Assembly: GCA_016213325.1 (NCBI GenBank)
Contig: JACRAY010000034.1
Span: forward strand, 1 to 53,129
Source: Burkholderiales bacterium
GTDB lineage: Bacteria; Pseudomonadota; Gammaproteobacteria; Burkholderiales; Burkholderiaceae_C
DNA length: 53,129 nucleotides
Direction of reading: 5' to 3'
Part shown: in pieces, positions 16,128-24,652 of the stretch
Layout: each line of letters starts with the position of its first letter
How positions within the stretch are numbered: position 1 is the stretch's first letter
Position numbers and translations under genes: made by a program
Notes under the pieces: generated by a model
Databases searched by the model: none
Seen by the model: the letters and a program-made list of their open reading frames with translations, nothing else
Told to the model about the DNA's origin: nothing

Positions 16128-17371
16128 CGGAAGACCGTCAGCACCCCGGTATAGCCGTACAGGTGGTGGCGCGCAATTTCACCGCCCGCGAAGAAACCCA
16201 CCAGCGGCACGTCGCCCAGCACGCGGCGCACCACCTGCAGTTCGGCGCTGGGGCCGCCGAAGTGCGGCCCGCCGCGGCCTGCGCAGCTCACGTACACCGC
16301 GCCGGCCACGCGGCGCGCGGGGTTGGGACCGGCCAGCGGGTCCGGGTCGGCCAGCGCATGGGCGACGGCCAGCGGCACTTCCTCGGGCTCCAGTTCCTCG
16401 CGCACCTCGGCGCAGATGCGCATGAGGTCGGCCCGTGCAGCCTGCACGTTGCGCCGGCAGAAAGCGAGCCGGGTGTCTTCTTCCACCCGCTGCGCGATGG
16501 CCACGCCACGCCGCGTGGCGTCCAGCCCGATGATGTGGCGCACCAGCACGTCGCCGCCGAAGTGGCCGGTACGGCCGACCAGGTCGCTGCCGGCGTCGGT
16601 CAGGCCGACCAGCGTGGCGCGCAACGTGGACATGGCGGCTTCCGGCTGGTCCAGCGAAATCGACAGGTCGGACAGCAGCACGTCGAGCGCGGGTTCGCCA
16701 TCGAGCTCCAGCACCACGTTGCCGTCGGCCCGCGTGACGGTGCGCTCGGCCGACACCGGCTGGCAACCCTGCGTGACGCGCGACACCAGCGACACGCCTT
16801 CGCCGAAGGCCACGCCGGACAGCCCGCCGTGGAACACGCCGCTGGCCTTGCCGTGGCCGCTGAGCGTGCCGTTGCCCGACACAGCGAACTGCACCACGTC
16901 GCTGCGGCTCGACGCGAGGCCGCCGAACAGGTAGCCGGTGCTGGTGCGGCCCGCCAGTTCGGCCACCAGCTCGGAGACGTCGGGCGTGGACGCATCGGCA
17001 TGCACCAGCGCCGTATGCGCACGAAAGCCGGCGGCCAGCGGCGTGACGCCCGAATACACCTGGTACTGGTCGCTTGGCAGGTCGCACAGCATCAGCACCA
17101 GGGCGGGCTCGTCGAAGTATTCGACATTGGAGGACGACACGCCGACGCCGACCGTGCCGGACCAGTCGGTCACCTCGGGCAGTTCGGCGCCCAGGTGCGC
17201 CAGGATGTCCTCGGCTTGCGGCGCGTAGTGATCGGTGATGTAGAGCAAGCCCAGCGTGGGCGAGTTGGCGTACTCAGGCAGCGCCATCTGCGCGCGCAAC
17301 TGCGCCAGCACCAGGCCCGCCGCCATCTGCCATTGCGGATGCGTCGCATGGCCGAAGGGAAACAGCTTCAT
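16124..17371 (-). CDS. FIST N- and C-domain sensory protein
   Basis: 415 residues covering both FIST modules: N-terminal ALPEYANSPTLGLLYITDHYAPQAEDILAHL and GTVGVGVSSSNVEYF, and C-terminal YVSCAGRGGPHFGGPSAELQVVRRVLGDVPLVGFFAGGEIA. FIST domains are proposed small-ligand (possibly amino-acid) sensors, usually linked to signalling modules; here the protein stands alone. It is coupled to the DUF535 gene by a 4-base overlap and follows phaM after 9 bases. Confidence 0.85.
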   Translation of the reverse strand: MKLFPFGHATHPQWQMAAGLVLAQLRAQMALPEYANSPTLGLLYITDHYAPQAEDILAHLGAELPEVTDWSGTVGVGVSSSNVEYFDEPALVLMLCDLPSDQYQVYSGVTPLAAGFRAHTALVHADASTPDVSELVAELAGRTSTGYLFGGLASSRSDVVQFAVSGNGTLSGHGKASGVFHGGLSGVAFGEGVSLVSRVTQGCQPVSAERTVTRADGNVVLELDGEPALDVLLSDLSISLDQPEAAMSTLRATLVGLTDAGSDLVGRTGHFGGDVLVRHIIGLDATRRGVAIAQRVEEDTRLAFCRRNVQAARADLMRICAEVREELEPEEVPLAVAHALADPDPLAGPNPARRVAGAVYVSCAGRGGPHFGGPSAELQVVRRVLGDVPLVGFFAGGEIARHHLYGYTGVLTVFR

Positions 17372-17380
17372 TGCAGGGCC

Positions 17381-18091
17381 TCAACCACCCTTGGCGGCCT
17401 TGCGCGCACGCGGCTTCTTGCGGGGCGTGGGCGTCGCCGCGCGCACGGCACTGTTGGCCGCCGTGCGGGCGGCACCGGCCGCAGCCTTCACCGCACCCTT
17501 GGCCACGCCGGTGGCCATGTGCCGGGCCGTGTCGACGGCGGTGCGTTGCGCGGCATCCTTCATCGCGTTGGACGCGATCTCCTGGAACTGGTGGGTGAGC
17601 GCGCCCCACCACTGCATCGGGTCGACCACGCCGGTGCCGCCGCCTGCCCCATTGCCCTTGGCCGATTGGCGCGCAGGCGCCTTCTTGCGCACAGCACCGG
17701 CCGCGCCCGCCACCGCGCCGGCCGCGCTGGCGGCCGTCTCGGTCACTTTCTGCACGCCACCGATCACGCTGTCGGCGGCCTTGAGCTTCAACGCGTTGGC
17801 GACGTCGCCCATGTTGAAGTTCATGCCCTTCAGCGTAGCCAGCGTCATCTTCTGCACCTCCAGCGCCTGGATGGTGGCGCCGAGCGCCTTGCTGTTCTGG
17901 TCCAGCCAGAAGTGCACCGCCTTCAGCTCGGAAATGCGCTTGTCGAGTTCCTCGACGTTCAGCGTGGGCGCGACCCAGTTGGCCAGGTTGGGCATCTGCG
18001 GGATGTTCTGCGCCGCGCCCTTGGCCAGGTTCTGCAGGAAATCGAAGCCGGGGACGAACTTGCCGAAGCCGAAGTTTTCGTTGTCGCTCAT
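17381..18091 (-). CDS. phaM: PhaM-type polyhydroxyalkanoate granule regulatory protein
   Basis: 236 residues. The N-terminus FGFGKFVPGFDFLQNL and the helical 50-110 region (LDKRISELKAVHFWLDQNSKALG, LEVQKMTLATLKGMNFN) fit the PhaM family. The C-terminus is an Ala/Lys/Arg-rich histone-like tail (RKKPRARKAAKGG) that in Cupriavidus PhaM binds DNA and tethers PHB granules to the nucleoid while activating PHB synthase. No other pha gene is in the window. Confidence 0.8.
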   Translation of the reverse strand: MSDNENFGFGKFVPGFDFLQNLAKGAAQNIPQMPNLANWVAPTLNVEELDKRISELKAVHFWLDQNSKALGATIQALEVQKMTLATLKGMNFNMGDVANALKLKAADSVIGGVQKVTETAASAAGAVAGAAGAVRKKAPARQSAKGNGAGGGTGVVDPMQWWGALTHQFQEIASNAMKDAAQRTAVDTARHMATGVAKGAVKAAAGAARTAANSAVRAATPTPRKKPRARKAAKGG

Positions 18092-18143
18092 GGCTGGCCT
18101 CCTGGAGTTGGCGTACAGCTTACCCCAACGCCGGCCCGGGTGG

Positions 18144-18584
18144 CTATGGCGGCGTGCTGCGCACCGGCACCGGCAGGCCCAGCTTGTGCGGCTGGCCGCG
18201 CGCGTCGCGGAATGTCAGGGTGAGCTGCAGCTGCGTGCCCGCCTTCAGCTCCTTGGGCAAATCCATCAGCATCACGTGCAAGCCGCCCGGCTTGAAGTCG
18301 ACGGCCTGGCCGGCGGGCAGCGGCACGGCGGGGTGTGCGCGCATCTTCATCACGTCGCCTTCCATCCGCATCTCGTGCACCTCGGTGATGCGGGCCGCGG
18401 GCGTGGCCGCGTCGACCAGCTGCAGCGGCTCGGCCGCGGTGATGCGCATGTAGACCGCGCTGGACTGCTGGCCGGCCACCATGGCGCGGGCCCAGGCGTT
18501 CTCGACTTTCACGGGCAGCGCCTTGCCGGCCCATGCGGCGCAGGCGGAGGCGGCCAACACGACAGAAGCAAGCAGTCGCTTCAT
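18144..18584 (-). CDS. Periplasmic copper chaperone PCu(A)C
   Basis: 146 residues. Signal peptide MKRLLASVVLAASACAAWAG. The metal motif is readable: Met, ten residues, Met (MVAGQQSSAVYM), then H-x-M (HEM) 23 residues later with further Met residues (MRMEGDVMKM), close to the H/M-X10-M-X21-H-x-M signature. It delivers Cu(I) to the CuA site of cytochrome oxidase. The long upstream frame is an artefact over the neighbouring gene; the ATG at 18584 overlaps that gene's stop by 4 bases. Confidence 0.88.
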   Translation of the reverse strand: MKRLLASVVLAASACAAWAGKALPVKVENAWARAMVAGQQSSAVYMRITAAEPLQLVDAATPAARITEVHEMRMEGDVMKMRAHPAVPLPAGQAVDFKPGGLHVMLMDLPKELKAGTQLQLTLTFRDARGQPHKLGLPVPVRSTPP

Positions 18585-19381
18585 GGCTGGAATTTCGGAG
18601 CGCGCCGCTCGCGCAGCGATGCCACGCCTTCGCGCACGTCGGGCCCGGCGAAACCCATGAACTCGAGCGCCAGCGACGTGTCGAAACTGGGCCCGGCCTG
18701 CCGCAGCCAGTTGTTGAGCGAGTACTTGGTCCAGCGGATCGCAGTTTGCGAGCCCTCGGCCAGGCGGTCGGCGATCTCGTAGGCCCTGGGCAGCACCTGC
18801 GCTTCGTCCACGGCCAGCGACACCAGCCCGATGCGCTCGGCCTCTTCGCCGCTTACCGGCTCGCACAGCAGCAGGTAGTACTTGGCCTTGGCCATGCTGC
18901 ACAGCAAGGGCCATACGATGGCCGCGTGGTCGCCGGCCGCCACGCCCAGGCGCGTGTGGCCATCGACGATCTTCGCGCCCTTCGCCGCCACCGAGATATC
19001 GGCCAGCAGCCCCGCCACCAGCCCGGCGCCGACCGCCGGGCCGTGGATCGCGCTCACGATCGGCTTGTCGCAATTGATCACGTTGTAGACCAGGTCGCGC
19101 GCTTCCTTCCACACGCGGCTGCGCACTTCGAAGTCGCTGGCCATGTCCTGCACCAGCGCCAGGTCGCCGCCGCCCGAAAAGCCCTGCCCCTCGCCGCGCA
19201 GCACGGCACAGCGCACGCTGTCGTCGGCGCCCACGTCGCGCCAGATCTCCGCCAGCTCGCGGTGGCCGGCATGCCCGGCCGTCGGCAGCTTGCCGTTGGC
19301 GGCTTTCATCTGGATGTCGAGCACGCTCGCCGCCGGGCCGCGGCGCGTGATCGACAGGGTTTGGTAGCGCGAATAGTCCAT
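18581..19381 (-). CDS. Enoyl-CoA hydratase/isomerase family protein
   Basis: 266 residues, crotonase fold. GQGFSGGGDLALVQDM is the first oxyanion-hole segment and IHGPAVGAGLVAGLLADISVAAKGAKIVDGHTRLGVAAGDHAA the second, including the active-site region in which Asp/His replace the two Glu of classical hydratases. The reaction may therefore not be hydration. The start at 19381 is the first ATG that gives normal length. Overlaps the copper chaperone gene by 4 bases. Confidence 0.85.
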   Translation of the reverse strand: MDYSRYQTLSITRRGPAASVLDIQMKAANGKLPTAGHAGHRELAEIWRDVGADDSVRCAVLRGEGQGFSGGGDLALVQDMASDFEVRSRVWKEARDLVYNVINCDKPIVSAIHGPAVGAGLVAGLLADISVAAKGAKIVDGHTRLGVAAGDHAAIVWPLLCSMAKAKYYLLLCEPVSGEEAERIGLVSLAVDEAQVLPRAYEIADRLAEGSQTAIRWTKYSLNNWLRQAGPSFDTSLALEFMGFAGPDVREGVASLRERRAPKFQP

Positions 19382-19406
19382 GGGCGCGTACTTTACCCGC
19401 CCATCT

Positions 19407-19422
19407 GTAGGTATGCTCCTAC
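19407..19422. promoter_or_regulatory. Dyad GTAGG-N6-CCTAC upstream of otsB
   Basis: A 5+5 inverted repeat in the 100-base divergent region between the crotonase-family gene and otsB, about 60 bases before the otsB ATG. It could be an operator or an upstream promoter element. The length is modest for chance in GC-rich DNA, so support is limited to position and symmetry. Confidence 0.3.
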
Positions 19423-19481
19423 GTCCACAAGCGTCCCTGCCATCTGTTGCGGATGGGCCAGCTTTGCTAGGGTGAGCGCGC

Positions 19482-20225
19482 ATGACTTTGCTGGAGATCC
19501 TCGCGCCCACGTGCGCCCTGTTCCTCGACTTCGACGGCACCGTGGTCGACATCGCTCCGCAGCCCGAAGCGGTGCACGTGCCCGAGCCCCTCATCGGGAC
19601 GCTGGAGTGGCTGCAACAGTACCTGGGCGGCGCCCTCGCCGTCATTTCGGGCCGGCCCATCGAGCAGATCGACGACTTCCTGCACCCTCTGCAGTTGCCG
19701 GTCGCCGGCGTGCACGGCGCGGAGCGGCGCGGGGCTGACGGCGTCCTCACGCTCCTGTCCACACACCCGCTGGAATCGGTAGAACAGGCCGCCTATGCCC
19801 TGGCCACGCGCTACCCCGCGCTGCTGGTGGAGAGCAAGCGCGGCTCGCTCGCGCTGCACTACCGGCAGGCGCCGGAACTCGAAGGCGTGTGCCTAGAGAC
19901 CATGCAGCAGGCGGTGGACGAGTCGCCCGGCCTCACGCTGTTGCGCGGCAAGATGGTGGTCGAAGCCAAGCCCGGCGGCGCCAGCAAGGGCAAGGCGATC
20001 GAGGCTTTCCTGCACGAGCCGCCGTTCGCCGGCCGCGTGCCGGTGTTCATCGGCGACGACATCACCGACGAAGTGGGCTTTTCCACCGTGCAGCGCCACA
20101 GCGGCATCGGCATCAAGGTCGGGGCGGGCAACACAGTGGCCTGGGGCCGCATCGCGGATCCGGCCGCGCTGCGCCTCGAGCTGCAGGCGGCGGTTGCCGC
20201 CCGGACCACGAGGGCATCGCAATGA
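19482..20225 (+). CDS. otsB: Trehalose-6-phosphate phosphatase
   Basis: 247 residues. HAD-superfamily enzyme that dephosphorylates trehalose-6-phosphate. Nucleophile motif LDFDGTVVDI near residues 15-24, SGRP motif II near 57, KPGGASKG, and GDDITDE for the Mg-binding motif IV near 190. First gene of an otsB-GH15-otsA operon; its stop overlaps the GH15 start as ATGA. Confidence 0.95.
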   Translation: MTLLEILAPTCALFLDFDGTVVDIAPQPEAVHVPEPLIGTLEWLQQYLGGALAVISGRPIEQIDDFLHPLQLPVAGVHGAERRGADGVLTLLSTHPLESVEQAAYALATRYPALLVESKRGSLALHYRQAPELEGVCLETMQQAVDESPGLTLLRGKMVVEAKPGGASKGKAIEAFLHEPPFAGRVPVFIGDDITDEVGFSTVQRHSGIGIKVGAGNTVAWGRIADPAALRLELQAAVAARTTRASQ

Positions 20226-22024
20226 CGGACAACAACAGTGCTCCCGAGCACAGCCTGAACCTGGGCATGGTCGGCAACTGCGCCTATAGCGCATTGGTCG
20301 ACCGGCGCGCCAACATCGTGTGGTGCTGCCTGCCGCGCTTCGACGGCGACCCGGTGTTCAATGCATTGCTGGACCCGAGCGAGAACGCGAGCCTGTGGTC
20401 CATCGAGCTGGAAGGCTGCGCACGCAGCGAGCAGCATTACGAACCCAACACCGCCGTGCTGCGCACGCGGATGTACGACGGGCGCGGCCAGGGCATCGAG
20501 GTGACGGACTTTGCGCCGCGCTTCCACAGCCGCGGCCGCATGTTCCGCCCGCTCACGCTGGTGCGCCGCGTGAAGGTGCTGGCCGGATCGCCGCGCATCC
20601 GTGTGCGGCTGCGCCCGCGCTTCGACTGGGGGCGCGTGAAGCCCCTCGTCACGCAGGGCAGCACGCACATCCGCTACGTCGGCCCCCACACGACGCTGCG
20701 TGTCAACTGCGACGCGCCGATCTCGTACGTGCTGTCCGAGACCTTCTTCGTGGCCGACCGGCCCATGAACTTCATCATGGGGCCGGACGAGACGCTGGCC
20801 ACCGGCATCGAGGACACGGCGCGCCTGTTCGAGCAGGAGACCGTGAGCTACTGGCGCGCCTGGACCCGGTCGCTGTCGCTGCCGCTGGAGTGGCAGGACG
20901 CCGTGATCCGCGCCGCCATCACGCTGAAGCTGTCGCTGTTCGAGGACACCGGCGCCATCGTCGCCGCCATGACCACGAGCATCCCCGAGGCGCCCGGCAG
21001 CGGGCGCAACTGGGACTACCGCTACTGCTGGCTGCGCGACGCCTTCTTCGTCGTGCGCGCGCTCAACAGCATTTCCGAAGTCTCGACCATGGAGGAATAC
21101 CTGCGCTGGCTGATGAACGTGGTGATTCGCTCGGGCGGCGGCCACATCCAGCCGCTGTACGGCATCGGCCAGGAAGAGCAGTTGCCCGAGGCGATCCTCC
21201 ATCACCTGCCCGGCTACCGCGGCATGGGGCCGGTGCGCGTGGGCAACCAGGCGCAGGAGCACTTCCAGCACGACGTGTACGGCAACATCGTGCTGGGCGC
21301 GGCGCAGGCGTTCCACGACCATCGCCTGTTCCGCCGCGCCGCGCGCGCCGAGTTCGTGCACCTGGAGGCGGTGGGCGAGCAGGCATTCCGCGTGTACGAC
21401 CAGCCCGACGCGGGCATGTGGGAGCTGCGCACACGGGCGCGCATCCACACCTCGTCGGCGCTCATGAGCTGGGCGGCCTGCGACCGCCTGGCCAAGGTGG
21501 CGGCCGCGCTGGGCCTGCCCGAGCGCATCCGCTACTGGCGCGAGCGCGCCGACACCATCCGCGCGCGCATCCTCAAGGAAGCCTGGAGCGACGAGCGCGG
21601 CTCGTTCGCAGAAAGCTTCGGCGGCCGCGACCTCGACGCCAGCGCGCTGCTGATGGCCGAGGTGAACATGATCGACCCCAACGACTCGCGCTTCATTTCC
21701 ACCGTGGATGCGCTGGAGCGGTCGCTGTGCGACGGCCCGTACATGCGCCGCTACGAGGCGCCCGACGACTTCGGCAGGCCCGAGACCGCCTTCAACATCT
21801 GCACCTTCTGGCGCATCGATGCCCTGGCGCGCATCGGCCGCAAGGGGCAGGCGCGCGAGATCTTCGAGGTGATGCTCGCAAGCCGCAACCACCTGGGGCT
21901 GCTGTCGGAAGACACGCATCCCGCCACCGGCGAGATGTGGGGCAACTACCCGCAGACCTACTCGATGGTGGGCACCATCAACGCCGCGGTGCGCCTGTCG
22001 GCGCCCTGGGACACGGTCATCTGA
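20222..22024 (+). CDS. Glycoside hydrolase family 15 protein (glucoamylase/trehalase type)
   Basis: 600 residues. An N-terminal beta-sandwich (GNCAYSALVDRRANIVWCCLPRFDGDPVF) is followed by an (alpha/alpha)6 barrel. RNWDYRYCWLRDAFF, GQEEQLPE with adjacent acids, LPGYRGMGPVRVGNQAQEHFQHDVYG and a C-terminal LSEDTHPATGEMWGNYPQTYSMVG are GH15 landmarks containing the catalytic acid and base. Position between otsB and otsA, overlapping otsB by 4 bases, suggests trehalose or a maltodextrin as substrate; the actinobacterial GH15 trehalases are the closest functional precedent I know. No signal peptide. Confidence 0.92.
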   Translation: MTDNNSAPEHSLNLGMVGNCAYSALVDRRANIVWCCLPRFDGDPVFNALLDPSENASLWSIELEGCARSEQHYEPNTAVLRTRMYDGRGQGIEVTDFAPRFHSRGRMFRPLTLVRRVKVLAGSPRIRVRLRPRFDWGRVKPLVTQGSTHIRYVGPHTTLRVNCDAPISYVLSETFFVADRPMNFIMGPDETLATGIEDTARLFEQETVSYWRAWTRSLSLPLEWQDAVIRAAITLKLSLFEDTGAIVAAMTTSIPEAPGSGRNWDYRYCWLRDAFFVVRALNSISEVSTMEEYLRWLMNVVIRSGGGHIQPLYGIGQEEQLPEAILHHLPGYRGMGPVRVGNQAQEHFQHDVYGNIVLGAAQAFHDHRLFRRAARAEFVHLEAVGEQAFRVYDQPDAGMWELRTRARIHTSSALMSWAACDRLAKVAAALGLPERIRYWRERADTIRARILKEAWSDERGSFAESFGGRDLDASALLMAEVNMIDPNDSRFISTVDALERSLCDGPYMRRYEAPDDFGRPETAFNICTFWRIDALARIGRKGQAREIFEVMLASRNHLGLLSEDTHPATGEMWGNYPQTYSMVGTINAAVRLSAPWDTVI

Positions 22025-22032
22025 AGGTCACG

Positions 22033-23451
22033 ATGGGCCGCCTGGTCGTCGTCTCCAACCGCCTCGCCGACCCGCGCAAGACGGCTGCCGGCGGGCTGGC
22101 CGTCGCACTGTCCGACGTGCTGCAGGCGACCGGCGGCCTGTGGTTCGGCTGGAGCGGCAAGATCGTGGAGGCGGCCGACGGCGGCGTGCCCGGCGAGGGC
22201 GAGCTGCACGTGCAGCAGGCCGGCCCGGTGAAGCTGGCCACGGTGGACCTCTCGCGCGAGGACCATGACGCCTACTACCTGGGCTACTCCAACGGCGTGC
22301 TGTGGCCGGTGTTCCATTACCGGCTGGACCTGGCCGACTTCGACGCCGGCTACATCGGCGGCTACCGGCGCGTGAACCAGCTGTTCGCGCGCAAGCTCAT
22401 GCCGCTGCTGCAGCCCGACGACATCATCTGGGTGCACGACTACCACCTGATCCCGCTGGCCGGCGAGCTGCGCGCGCTGGGCTGCACGCAGCACATCGGC
22501 TTCTTCCTGCACATCCCGCTGCCGCCGCCGCTGATCCTGGCGGCGATCCCGGGGCACGACTGGCTGATGCGCGCGCTGTGCTCGTACGACCTGGTGGGCT
22601 TCCAGAGCGAAGCCGACCTGGCGCACTTCGAGCGCTACATCCAGGTCGAGGCGCACGCGCAGCAGGTCGAGCCGGGCCACTGGCGCGCCTTCGGGCGCAC
22701 CCTGCAGGCGGGCGCCTTCCCGATCGGGCTGGACGTGGTGGAGTTCAAGAACCTGACGCACGCGAGCGAGGCGGCCGAGATGTACGAGCGCATGCGCGGC
22801 GAATACTCGCGGCGCAAGCTGCTGGTGGGGGTGGACCGGCTCGACTATTCCAAGGGCCTGCCGCAGCGCCTGCGCGCCTTCCGCCACATGCTGGAGCAGT
22901 ACCCCGAGACGCGCAACGTCGCCACGCTGGTGCAGATCGCCTCGCCGAGCCGCGAGGACGTGAGCGCGTACGGCGACATCCTGCACGAGCTGGAGAGCCT
23001 GTGCGGCGCCATCAACGGCAACTTCGGCGAGCTCGACTGGATGCCGGTGCGCTACATGCACCGCACCGTGGCGCGCGCGCGCCTGCCCGGCCTGTACCGC
23101 GCGAGCCGCGTGGCGTTGGTGACACCGTTGCGCGACGGCATGAACCTGGTGGCCAAGGAATTCATCGTGGCGCAGGACCCGGCCGACCCCGGCGTGCTGG
23201 TGCTGTCACGCTTCGCCGGCGCCGCCGAGCAACTGAAGGAAGCGCTGCTGGTGAACCCCTACGACGTCGAAGCCACCGCCGGGGCCATCCACCTGGCGCT
23301 GCACATGCCGCGCGAGGAGCGCCAGGAGCGCCATCGCTCGCTCATGCGCACGCTGAAGGAGCACGACGTGCAGTGGTGGTGCGACAGCTTCCTGGATGCG
23401 CTGTCGAAGACCGAGGCGAAGGAGACGGGGACGCCTTGGCTGCGGCTGTAG
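22033..23451 (+). CDS. otsA: Trehalose-6-phosphate synthase
   Basis: 472 residues, GT20 family. Makes trehalose-6-phosphate from UDP-glucose and glucose-6-phosphate. VVVSNRLADPRKTAAGGLAVAL forms the N-terminal phosphate-binding loop, WVHDYHLIPL and the LHIPLPPP segment follow, and GVDRLDYSKGLPQR and TPLRDGMNLVAKEF contain the nucleotide-sugar site. The frame is open far upstream over the GH15 gene; the ATG at 22033, 9 bases after the GH15 stop, gives the normal N-terminus. The stop TAG is followed by the inverted repeat at 23481-23590. Confidence 0.95.
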   Translation: MGRLVVVSNRLADPRKTAAGGLAVALSDVLQATGGLWFGWSGKIVEAADGGVPGEGELHVQQAGPVKLATVDLSREDHDAYYLGYSNGVLWPVFHYRLDLADFDAGYIGGYRRVNQLFARKLMPLLQPDDIIWVHDYHLIPLAGELRALGCTQHIGFFLHIPLPPPLILAAIPGHDWLMRALCSYDLVGFQSEADLAHFERYIQVEAHAQQVEPGHWRAFGRTLQAGAFPIGLDVVEFKNLTHASEAAEMYERMRGEYSRRKLLVGVDRLDYSKGLPQRLRAFRHMLEQYPETRNVATLVQIASPSREDVSAYGDILHELESLCGAINGNFGELDWMPVRYMHRTVARARLPGLYRASRVALVTPLRDGMNLVAKEFIVAQDPADPGVLVLSRFAGAAEQLKEALLVNPYDVEATAGAIHLALHMPREERQERHRSLMRTLKEHDVQWWCDSFLDALSKTEAKETGTPWLRL

Positions 23452-23480
23452 TTCGGTGAGTCCGAGTCTCCGTCCCGGCT

Positions 23481-23590
23481 TTGAACGCAGAAGACGCAGA
23501 AGTTTCGCAGAAGACGCTAAAGAAATTCAAGACTGATTTCTTGGGTTTTCTTCTGCGGTTTCTGCGCACTTCTGCGTCTTCTGCGTTCAA
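23481..23590. repeat. 110-bp inverted repeat with perfect 22-bp arms
   Basis: Arms at 23481-23502 and 23569-23590 are exact reverse complements, and the interior (about 23503-23568) can also fold partly. It lies between the convergent otsA and FAA-hydrolase genes, where it could act as a bidirectional transcription stop. The right arm supplies the TGA stop of the FAA-hydrolase gene (23587-23589). The low-GC, GAAGACGCAG-rich sequence is unlike its surroundings and resembles a MITE-like dispersed element of this bacterial family; dispersal is from memory. Confidence 0.8.
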
Positions 23591-24606
23591 GACCTCGGCC
23601 GAGGCCACGCGACCACCCGCTGTTCGATCGCCCCGAACACGGACATCCCGTCCTTGCCCTTCATCTCGATGCGGATCGTGTCGCCGAACTTCATGTAGTC
23701 GGTCGACGGCTTGCCGTCCAGGATTGTTTCGATGGCGCGCTTCTCGGCGATGCAGGAATAGCCCTTCACCCATTCCTTCTGGCCGTCCTTCTCCACCGCC
23801 CGGTTGCTCACCGTGCCGCTGCCGACGATCGAGCCGGCGCGCACATTGCGCGTCTTGCACAGGTGCGCGATGAGCTGGCCGAAGTGGAAGGTCATCTCCT
23901 GCCCCGCATCGCACATGCCCACCGTGCGCCCGTTCCACTGCGACTGCAGCGTGAGGCCCAGCTTGCCGTGCTGCCACGCGTCGCCGAACTCGTCGAGCGT
24001 CACGGCCACCGGGCTGAAGGCGGTGGCAGGCTTGCTCTGCAGGAAGCCGAAGTTCTTGGCCAGTTCGTCCGGGACCAGGTGGCGCAGGCTCCAGTCGTTG
24101 GCCAGCATCACCAGGCGTATGCCGTCCAGCGCCTGCTCCGGCGTGCTCGTCATCGGCACGTCACCCGTGATGACCGCGACCTCGGCCTCGAAGTCGATGC
24201 CCCAGTCCTCGCTGGCGAACGGCGCGTCGTCGCGCGGCCCCAGGAAGTCGTCGCTGCCGCCTTGGTACATGAGCGGCTCGGTGTAGTAGTTGTCGGGCAC
24301 GGTCGAATTGCGCGCCAGGCGCACCAGTTCGACGTGGTTGATGTAGGCCGAGCCGTCGGCCCACTGGTAGGCGCGCGGCAGCGGCGCCATGCACTGCGCC
24401 GGCTCGAACGGGAACGCGTGGCGCGCCTTGCCGCCGTTGAGGGTCTCGTAGAGATCCTGCAACTGCGGCGCGACGAAGTTCCAGTCGTCCAGCACCTGCT
24501 GCGCTCGCGCGGCGATGCCGGTCGCATAATGCGCCGTCGTGAGGTCCCTGGAGACCACCACCAGCTGGCCGTCGCGCGAGCCGTCCTTGTACGTTGCAAG
24601 CTTCAT
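23587..24606 (-). CDS. Fumarylacetoacetate hydrolase family protein
   Basis: 339 residues. The FAH fold shows DFEAEVAVITGD with the metal-binding E-x-E and later Asp, NDWSLRHLVPDELAK, GSGTVSNR and KFGDTIRIEMKG. Family members hydrolyse or decarboxylate beta-diketo acids in aromatic catabolism; the exact substrate is not clear. The start at 24606 is 46 bases from the divergent DUF3108 gene. The last codons and stop run into the inverted repeat at 23481-23590, so the original 3' end may have been altered by that element. Confidence 0.9.
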   Translation of the reverse strand: MKLATYKDGSRDGQLVVVSRDLTTAHYATGIAARAQQVLDDWNFVAPQLQDLYETLNGGKARHAFPFEPAQCMAPLPRAYQWADGSAYINHVELVRLARNSTVPDNYYTEPLMYQGGSDDFLGPRDDAPFASEDWGIDFEAEVAVITGDVPMTSTPEQALDGIRLVMLANDWSLRHLVPDELAKNFGFLQSKPATAFSPVAVTLDEFGDAWQHGKLGLTLQSQWNGRTVGMCDAGQEMTFHFGQLIAHLCKTRNVRAGSIVGSGTVSNRAVEKDGQKEWVKGYSCIAEKRAIETILDGKPSTDYMKFGDTIRIEMKGKDGMSVFGAIEQRVVAWPRPRS

Positions 24607-24652
24607 GTTGAAGTCGCGAATTCTAGCCGCCGCGTCCTCCGCCCCTGCCGGC

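Noticed and set aside
20320..22032. N-terminal extension of otsA through the GH15 gene
   Set aside because: The extension is out-of-frame GH15 sequence; OtsA has its normal start at 22033.
23481..23600. Short peptides resembling NAEDAEV on both strands
   Set aside because: They are translations of the inverted repeat. Similar peptides are annotated spuriously in many genomes.
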